Program-made: the position numbers and the translations under genes | The notes under the pieces: model-generated | Seen by the model: the letters and a program-made list of their open reading frames with translations, nothing else | Databases searched by the model: none | Told to the model about the DNA's origin: nothing | Assembly: GCA_038232255.1 (NCBI GenBank) | Contig: JBBSIF010000105.1 | Span: forward strand, 1-9,452 | Length of the DNA: 9,452 nucleotides | Reading direction: 5' to 3' | From: JAWWPG01 sp038232255 | GTDB lineage: Bacteria; Actinomycetota; Actinomycetes; Propionibacteriales; Nocardioidaceae | Part shown: in pieces, positions 4,934 to 9,452 of the stretch | Numbering within the stretch: the stretch's first letter is position 1 | How the letters are laid out: the number at the start of each line of letters is the position of its first letter

Positions 4934-6225
4934 CAGCGCAAAAATCCTTCGTAGTGCCGCTGCTGGAGCTGGCTCTCGATCTGCTTCACCGTGTCGAGCC
5001 CGACACCGACCATGATCAGCAGCGACGTCCCACCGAAGGGGAAGTTCTGGTTCGCGTTGACCAGCACCAGCGCGATCAGCGGCACCAGGGCGATGATCCC
5101 CAGGTAGATCGACCCGGGGAACGTGATCCGCGAGAGCACGTAGGCGAGGTAGTCCTGCGTCGGTCGGCCGGCCCGGATACCCGGCACGAATCCGCCGTAC
5201 TTCTTCATGTTGTCAGCCACCTCCTCCGGGTTGAAGGTGATGGCGACGTAGAAGTAGGTGAAGAACACGATCAGCAGGAAGTAGAGGAGCATGTAGTAGG
5301 GATGGTCGCCCTTGACGAGGTGGGTCGACACCCAGATCGACCACGACGACGTCGGGTTGAACTGCGAGGCCAGCGCCGGCAGGTAGAGCAGGCTGCTGGC
5401 AAAGATCACGGGGATCACGCCGGCCTGGTTGACCTTGAGCGGGATGTACGTCGACGTACCCCCGAACATCTTGCGGCCAACCATCCGCCGGGCGTACTGG
5501 ACGGGGATCCGGCGCTGGGCCTGTTCGATGAAGATGACGGCAGCGATGATCACGAGCCCGATGCCGATGACGATCGCGAACACGTCCCAGCCGTGCTCGT
5601 TGTGGATGCCCCAGAGCGCGCTCGGGAAGGCCGAGATCACCGAGGTGAAGATCATGATCGACATGCCGTTGCCGATGCCGCGCTCGGTGATGAGCTCGCC
5701 CAGCCACATGATGGTCGCCGTGCCGGCCGTCATCGTGATGACCATGATCACCATGGTGGAGACGTGCTGGTTGACCAGCAGTGATCCTCCGGAGGCGCTG
5801 CCGAGGAGCTGTCCGGACCGAGCCAGCGCCACGATGCCCGTCGACTGCAGGATGGCGAGCCCGAGAGTCAGGTAGCGGGTGTACTGGGTGATCTTGGCGG
5901 TGCCGGCCTGGCCCTCCTTCTTCAGGGTCTCCAGCCGGGGGATGACGACCGTGAGCAGCTGCAGGATGATGCTCGCGGTGATGTAGGGCATGATGCCCAG
6001 CGCGAACACGGTGAGCTTCAACAGCGCGCCGCCGGAGAAGAGGTTGATCAGGCCGTAGATGCCGGTCTTGCTGAGGTTGCTCGTCGCCTCGTGGACCTTG
6101 ACGTAGTCGACGCCAGGAGTCGGGATCGTCGACCCGAGCCGGAACAGCACGATGATGAGCAGGACGAACAGCAGTTTGCGCCGCAGGTCTGGCGTCCGGA
6201 ACGCGTTGACGAAGGCGCTTAGCAC
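4933..6225 (-). CDS. secY: Protein translocase channel subunit SecY
   Basis: Encodes 430 residues, typical length, with ten hydrophobic segments (roughly 17-35, 66-90, 115-135, 154-176, 183-203, 214-234, 268-288, 310-330, 371-391, 398-412). SecY forms the membrane pore that with SecE and SecG, driven by SecA or the ribosome, exports proteins. Hallmarks include the plug region GLINLFSGGALLKLTVFALG, TERGIGNGMS, IPLKVNQAGVIPVIFAS, and NPEEVADNMKKYGGFVPGIR before the C-terminal helices. The start is GTG (6223-6225) with a strong GGGAGG five bases upstream. The TGA stop overlaps adk. A 180-bp gap separates it from rplO, so it may also have its own promoter. Confidence 0.98.
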   Translation of the reverse strand: MLSAFVNAFRTPDLRRKLLFVLLIIVLFRLGSTIPTPGVDYVKVHEATSNLSKTGIYGLINLFSGGALLKLTVFALGIMPYITASIILQLLTVVIPRLETLKKEGQAGTAKITQYTRYLTLGLAILQSTGIVALARSGQLLGSASGGSLLVNQHVSTMVIMVITMTAGTATIMWLGELITERGIGNGMSIMIFTSVISAFPSALWGIHNEHGWDVFAIVIGIGLVIIAAVIFIEQAQRRIPVQYARRMVGRKMFGGTSTYIPLKVNQAGVIPVIFASSLLYLPALASQFNPTSSWSIWVSTHLVKGDHPYYMLLYFLLIVFFTYFYVAITFNPEEVADNMKKYGGFVPGIRAGRPTQDYLAYVLSRITFPGSIYLGIIALVPLIALVLVNANQNFPFGGTSLLIMVGVGLDTVKQIESQLQQRHYEGFLR

Positions 6226-6327
6226 CAGGTCCTCCCAGCAGTCTCCCGGTGGGGAGAGTGGTCTCTCGTTGGTACGGCGACACGAGCAGCGACAGCGCCT
6301 CGACGGCGCACGCCTTCGGACGATAAC

Positions 6328-6333
6328 AGTCTA
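6328..6333 (-). promoter_or_regulatory. Possible -10 element (TAGACT) in the rplO-secY gap
   Basis: TAGACT fits TAnnnT and is the best -10 candidate in the 180-bp region 6226-6405. The leader to the secY GTG would be about 95 bases. The sequence at the -35 position (GCTACC) is a poor match, as in many actinobacterial promoters. No terminator with a T-run is seen in the gap, so read-through from rplO is also expected. Confidence 0.35.
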
Positions 6334-6405
6334 CGGGACACGCCGGACAGGGTAGCCGACCCTGGTCGCAGCCCTCCCCGACCGGGGCGGCAGGAGCGGC
6401 CCAGG

Positions 6406-6846
6406 TCAGATCTCGGTCGTCGACCCACCGGCTGCGTGGATCTTGTCCCGTGCGCTCGCCGAGAACGCGTGCGCGCTGACCTGCAGCGCCACGTCCACCG
6501 CGCCGCCCCCGAGCACCTTGACTGGTGCGTTGTCGCGCACCGCGCCCTTGGCCACCAGGGCCTCCGGCGTCACCTCGCCGCCCTCGGGGAAGAGACTGCT
6601 GAGCCGGTCGAGGTTGACCACCTGGTACTCCACCCGGAACGGGTTCTGGAAGCCCTTGAGCTTCGGCAGCCGCATGTGCAGCGGCAGCGCCCCGCCCTCG
6701 AACCGGGCCGATGTCTGGTAGCGGGCGCCGGTGCCCTTCGTGCCGCGGCCGGCAGTCTTACCCTTGCTCGCCTCGCCTCGACCGACACGGGTCTTGACGG
6801 TCTTGGCGCCCGGCGCGGGACGCAGATGGTGCAGCTTGAGCGTCAT
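6406..6846 (-). CDS. rplO: 50S ribosomal protein L15
   Basis: Encodes 146 residues, the usual length. The glycine- and lysine-rich N-terminal arm (VGRGEASKGKTAGRGTKG) that threads into 23S rRNA is followed by FEGGALPLHMRLPKLKGFQN and the globular C-terminal domain (VKVLGGGAVDVALQVSAHAF). L15 is a late-assembling core protein of the 50S subunit. The ATG at 6844-6846 (MTLKLHHLRPAPGAKT) matches the family. The open frame continues 28 codons upstream but that part overlaps rpmD and does not resemble L15. Only one base separates it from the rpmD stop. The stop is TGA, followed by the secY gap. Confidence 0.98.
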   Translation of the reverse strand: MTLKLHHLRPAPGAKTVKTRVGRGEASKGKTAGRGTKGTGARYQTSARFEGGALPLHMRLPKLKGFQNPFRVEYQVVNLDRLSSLFPEGGEVTPEALVAKGAVRDNAPVKVLGGGAVDVALQVSAHAFSASARDKIHAAGGSTTEI

Positions 6847-6847
6847 G

Positions 6848-7030
6848 TCAGTCCACTTCCTCGACGTCGACCAGGTGGGGCACGGTCGCGACCATGCCGC
6901 GGATCTCGGGTCGGTCCTCCTTGACGACAACGTCGCCGATGCGCTTCAGCCCGAGCGAGCGAAGGGTCTCGCGCTGGTTCTTGTACTGCCCGATGCTGGA
7001 CCGGACCTGCTTGACCTTGAGCCGGCCCAT
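6848..7030 (-). CDS. rpmD: 50S ribosomal protein L30
   Basis: Encodes 60 residues from ATG (7028-7030): GRLKVKQVRSSIG, then LRSLGLKRIGDVVVKEDRPE and a VPHLVDVEEVD end, the whole single-domain L30 fold. L30 binds 23S rRNA in the 50S subunit. The ATG overlaps the rpsE stop (TGATG). A GTG directly upstream (7031-7033) would add one residue and has better spacing (seven bases) to the GGAGG at 7041-7045, so the real start could be either. The stop TGA is one base from rplO. Confidence 0.96.
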   Translation of the reverse strand: MGRLKVKQVRSSIGQYKNQRETLRSLGLKRIGDVVVKEDRPEIRGMVATVPHLVDVEEVD

Positions 7031-7629
7031 CACTCAGCCACCTCCGTTCGCGCCCGCAGCAGCGCAGCGGGGGCCACCTGCTCGATGGTGAGGCCGCGCC
7101 GGGCGGCGACGGTCTCGGGCTCCACGAGCATCTGCAGCGCCGCGACGGTGGCACCGACGATGTTGAGAGCGTTGGAGGAGCCCAGGGACTTGCTGAGCAC
7201 GTCGTGGATGCCGGCGCACTCCAGCACAGCCCGCACCGGGCCTCCGGCGATCACGCCGGTTCCGGGCGCTGCCGGGCGCAGCATGACGACTCCAGCGGCG
7301 CGCTCACCCTGCACCGGGTGGGGGATGGTGCCCTGGATGCGGGGAACGGCGAACATCGACTTCTTCGCCTCTTCGACGCCCTTGGCGATCGCGGCGGGGA
7401 ACTCCTTGGCCTTGCCGTACCCGACGCCCACGTGACCGTCTCCGTCGCCGACGACGACGAGGGCGGTGAAGCTGAACCGCCGTCCGCCCTTGACGACCTT
7501 GGCCACCCGGTTGGTGGCGACGACGCGCTCGATGTAGGCGGTCTTCTCGCCGGCTGAGCCGCGACGGTCGTCACGGCCTCGACGGTCGCCGCCGGCACCG
7601 CCGCCGGTGCGGCGCTGGGGTCCGCTCAT
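7030..7629 (-). CDS. rpsE: 30S ribosomal protein S5
   Basis: Encodes 199 residues. A Gly/Arg-rich N-terminal tail (MSGPQRRTGGGAGGDRRGRD) precedes the S5 RNA-binding domain, with ERVVATNRVAKVVKGGRRFS and the VGVGYGKAKEFPAAI signature, then the C-terminal domain with GVIAGGPVRAVLECAGIHDV and SLGSSNALNIVGAT. S5 sits at the mRNA entry side of the 30S subunit and affects decoding accuracy and mRNA unwinding. The ATG at 7627-7629 has AGAAGG eight bases upstream. The open frame extends upstream to 7983, but that stretch is the shadow of rplR. It follows rplR by 40 bp and its TGA overlaps rpmD. Confidence 0.98.
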   Translation of the reverse strand: MSGPQRRTGGGAGGDRRGRDDRRGSAGEKTAYIERVVATNRVAKVVKGGRRFSFTALVVVGDGDGHVGVGYGKAKEFPAAIAKGVEEAKKSMFAVPRIQGTIPHPVQGERAAGVVMLRPAAPGTGVIAGGPVRAVLECAGIHDVLSKSLGSSNALNIVGATVAALQMLVEPETVAARRGLTIEQVAPAALLRARTEVAE

Positions 7630-7669
7630 GCGAACAACCTTCTCTCTTGTACGTCGATGGTGCCGGGCA

Positions 7670-8053
7670 TCAGAACGTGAGCCCGGCCTCGCGCGCGCCG
7701 TCAGCGAGGGCGGCGACGCGACCGTGGTACTTGTTGCCCGCCCGGTCGAAGACGACGGCGTCCACACCGGCGTCCTTCGCCCGAGCCGCCACCAGCGCGC
7801 CGACCTGGCGAGCCTTGGCGGTCTTGTCGGCGCTGAGGGTCCGCAGGTCAGGCTCCATCGTGCTCGCGGACGCGAGCGTGCTGCCCTGGATGTCGTCGAC
7901 CACCTGCACGAACACGTGCCGGCTCGAGCGGGTGACGACCAGGCGTGGGCGCTGCGCGGAGCCGCGGACCTTCTTACGGCCACGGACCTGGCGGCGCGCC
8001 CGCGCCGTGGACTTGGGCGAGCCGTGCTTGGCGGGCCTGAGTGCGATAGCCAT
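7670..8053 (-). CDS. rplR: 50S ribosomal protein L18
   Basis: Encodes 127 residues with a basic N-terminus (RARRQVRGRKKVRGSAQRPR), the core RLVVTRSSRHVFVQVVDD, and the end VVFDRAGNKYHGRVAALADG, AREAGLTF. L18 binds 5S rRNA and, with L5, attaches it to the 50S subunit. The ATG at 8051-8053 overlaps the rplF stop by one base (TAATG), with only a weak GGGAAG in front, so it is probably translated by coupling. The stop is TGA. Confidence 0.98.
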   Translation of the reverse strand: MAIALRPAKHGSPKSTARARRQVRGRKKVRGSAQRPRLVVTRSSRHVFVQVVDDIQGSTLASASTMEPDLRTLSADKTAKARQVGALVAARAKDAGVDAVVFDRAGNKYHGRVAALADGAREAGLTF

Positions 8054-8595
8054 TACTTCCCGGCCTTTCCGACCTTGCGGCGTACCTGCTCACCGGCGTA
8101 CCGGATGCCCTTGCCCTTGTAGGGCTCGGGCTTGCGCAGCTTGCGGATGTTGGCGGCGACCTCGCCGACAGCCTGCTTGTCGATGCCCTGGATCGAGAAG
8201 CGCGTCGGCCCCTCGACGGTGAAAGTGACACCATCGGGGGCGTCGAAGGTGATCGTGTGGCTGTAGCCGAGCGAGAACTCGAGCGTGGTCGGGCCCTTCG
8301 GGACCACACGGTAGCCGACCCCGACGATCTCCAGCTTCTTCTCGTAGCCGTCCGTGACGCCGGTAACCATGTTCGCGATCAACGTCCGCGACAGGCCGTG
8401 CAGTGAACGGCTCTCGCGCTCGTCGTCCGGTCGGGTGACGGCGACGGGGCCGTCGTCGGTCCGCCCGACCATGATCGGCTCCTTGACGGTGTGCGCCAGC
8501 GTGCCCTTCGGGCCCTTGACGGTGACTGCCTGGCCGTCGATCGTGACGTCGACACCGGCGGGCACCGGGATGGGAAGCTTGCCGATTCGCGACAT
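8053..8595 (-). CDS. rplF: 50S ribosomal protein L6
   Basis: Encodes 180 residues made of two related L6 domains. The N-terminal one starts MSRIGKLPIPVPAGVDV with VTVKGPKGTL. The C-terminal one holds KLEIVGVGYRV, LGYSHTITFDAPDGVTF and the signature KPEPYKGKGIRYAGEQVRRK. L6 lies near the sarcin-ricin loop and the stalk base. The ATG at 8593-8595 has GGAGA seven bases upstream and lies 22 bp after rpsH. The TAA stop overlaps rplR. Confidence 0.98.
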   Translation of the reverse strand: MSRIGKLPIPVPAGVDVTIDGQAVTVKGPKGTLAHTVKEPIMVGRTDDGPVAVTRPDDERESRSLHGLSRTLIANMVTGVTDGYEKKLEIVGVGYRVVPKGPTTLEFSLGYSHTITFDAPDGVTFTVEGPTRFSIQGIDKQAVGEVAANIRKLRKPEPYKGKGIRYAGEQVRRKVGKAGK

Positions 8596-8617
8596 GGGAT
8601 TCTCCTTCCGCCTCGGA

Positions 8618-9025
8618 CTACCAGACGTAGGCGAGGACTTCTCCGCCTACGCCCTTCTTGTTGGCTTGACGGTCGGTCAGCAGGCCCGTCGACGTCGAGA
8701 TGATCGCGACACCGAGACCGCCGAGCACCCTGGGAAGCGATGTCGACTTGGCGTACACGCGAAGGCCGGGCTTGCTGATCCGGCGGACACCGGCGAGGGA
8801 GCGCTCCCGGTTCGGCCCGTACTTGAGGTCGAGCACGAGGGTCTTGCCGACGACACCCTCGGCAGGCTCCTCGACGCGCCAGGAGCCGATGTAGCCCTCC
8901 TGCTGCAGGATCCCCGCCAGACCCTCCTTCAGCTTGCTGTAGGGCATGCTCACGGAGTCGTGGTAGGCCTGGTTGGCGTTGCGCAGCCGCGTCAGCATGT
9001 CTGCGATCGGGTCTGTCATGGTCAT
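8618..9025 (-). CDS. rpsH: 30S ribosomal protein S8
   Basis: Encodes 135 residues: TMTDPIADMLTRLRNANQA at the start, PYSKLKEGLAGILQQEGYI, and the C-terminal domain with RRISKPGLRVYAK, LPRVLGGLGVAIISTSTGLL and EVLAYVW. S8 is a primary 16S rRNA binder in the central domain; in E. coli it represses the spc operon at rplE. The ATG at 9023-9025 was chosen for the MTMTDP start and the AAGAAGG nine bases upstream. A second ATG two codons on is possible. The stop is TAG. It lies 73 bp from rpsN, a gap in which I see nothing notable. Confidence 0.97.
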   Translation of the reverse strand: MTMTDPIADMLTRLRNANQAYHDSVSMPYSKLKEGLAGILQQEGYIGSWRVEEPAEGVVGKTLVLDLKYGPNRERSLAGVRRISKPGLRVYAKSTSLPRVLGGLGVAIISTSTGLLTDRQANKKGVGGEVLAYVW

Positions 9026-9098
9026 GAGGGGACGCCTTCTTCCAGCCGCGGTTTCACGTTTACACGGTGACCTTCGGCATTCGGGATGGTCATGCGGT

Positions 9099-9284
9099 TT
9101 ACCAGGAGCTCTTGGTGATACCGGGCAGCTCGCCGCGGTGCGCCATCTCGCGCAGGCAGATGCGGCACAGCCCGAACTTCTGGTACACGGCCCGGGGGCG
9201 CCCGCAGCGCTGGCACCTCGTGTATCCGCGCACCTTGAACTTGGGTTTGCGGGCGGCCTTCACCACCAGGGATGTCTTCGCCAT
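9099..9284 (-). CDS. rpsN: 30S ribosomal protein S14, type Z (zinc-binding)
   Basis: Encodes 61 residues, the length of the short zinc-binding S14. The four zinc ligands Cys24, Cys27, Cys40 and Cys43 are present (CQRCG and CRIC). The protein starts MAKTSLVVKAARKPKFKVRG and ends ITKSSW. S14 sits in the 30S head. Actinobacteria often carry a second, zinc-free S14 of about 100 residues elsewhere, used in zinc shortage. The ATG overlaps the rplE stop by one base (TGATG) and has a good AGGAG five bases upstream. The stop is TAA. Confidence 0.98.
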   Translation of the reverse strand: MAKTSLVVKAARKPKFKVRGYTRCQRCGRPRAVYQKFGLCRICLREMAHRGELPGITKSSW

Positions 9285-9452
9285 CAGCTCTCCTTGAAGG
9301 GGAAGCCGAGGTGCTTGAGCAGCGCGCGACCCTCGTCGTCGTTCGTGGCAGTGGTGACGACCGTGATGTCCATACCGCGCGAGCGGTCGATCCGGTCCTG
9401 GTTGATCTCGTGGAACATGACCTGCTCGGTCAGTCCGAACGTGTAGTTGCCC
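9284..9452 (-). CDS. rplE: 50S ribosomal protein L5, C-terminal end only
   Basis: Only the last 55 codons and TGA (9284-9286) are in the window. They read GNYTFGLTEQVMFHEIN, then a middle with RGMDITVVTT and the end ALLKHLGFPFKES, matching the C-terminus of L5. L5 binds 5S rRNA in the 50S central protuberance and contacts S13 across the subunit bridge. The stop overlaps the rpsN start, so the two are coupled. The rest lies beyond the right edge, and the truncation is only due to the window. Confidence 0.97.
   Translation of the reverse strand, partial: GNYTFGLTEQVMFHEINQDRIDRSRGMDITVVTTATNDDEGRALLKHLGFPFKES

Noticed and set aside
6376..6387. CCCC/GGGG inverted repeat after rplO as a terminator
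   Set aside because: The stem has only four pairs and no T-run follows.
6847..6930. 28-residue N-terminal extension of L15
   Set aside because: It overlaps rpmD in another frame, and the MTLKLHHLRP start matches L15.
7630..7983. 118-residue N-terminal extension of S5
   Set aside because: It is a shadow frame of rplR. S5 starts at the ATG 7627-7629 with a good ribosome-binding site and the family's length.

Overview
The window is a stretch of the conserved ribosomal-protein superoperon (the end of the spc cluster running into the alpha cluster) of a high-GC Gram-positive bacterium (Actinomycetota). The residue-level look of SecY, IF-1, L36, S13 and Adk, the GC-rich third codon positions, and a DUF2630-type small protein next to map all fit an actinobacterium, possibly of the Nocardioides / Propionibacteriales type. 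The genus is inference. Every gene I can support lies on the minus strand, so the window reads from right to left.

Order in the direction of transcription: rplE (3' end only), rpsN (zinc-binding form), rpsH, rplF, rplR, rpsE, rpmD, rplO, then a 180-bp gap with a possible promoter, secY, adk, map, a small DUF2630-like gene, a gene for a secreted seven-repeat RCC1-like beta-propeller, a terminator-like hairpin and structured leader, infA, rpmJ, a 202-bp structured gap, rpsM, rpsK, and finally a decayed rpsD that runs off the left edge. Four adjacent pairs (rplE/rpsN, rplF/rplR, rpsE/rpmD, secY/adk) overlap by one base (TGATG or TAATG), which indicates translational coupling.

The core genes form one functional unit: ribosomal proteins of both subunits, the protein-export channel SecY, adenylate kinase, the N-terminal methionine-removing enzyme Map, and initiation factor IF-1. 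Two parts do not fit. One is the RCC1-like gene between map and infA, which encodes an exported, probably disulfide-stapled propeller and carries promoter-like and terminator-like signals of its own. The other is the left edge. After rpsK, exactly where rpsD (ribosomal protein S4) lies in many bacteria, a ribosome-binding site and ATG are followed by a reading frame that aligns with the S4 N-terminus in register for 33 codons but holds three in-frame stops (TAG, TAA, TAG) and changes at conserved residues. I read this as an rpsD pseudogene, which predicts a functional S4 gene elsewhere in the genome. It is the most notable observation here. I saw no RNA genes, mobile elements, CRISPR arrays or credible plus-strand genes. 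No gene-free stretch exceeds about 235 bases.
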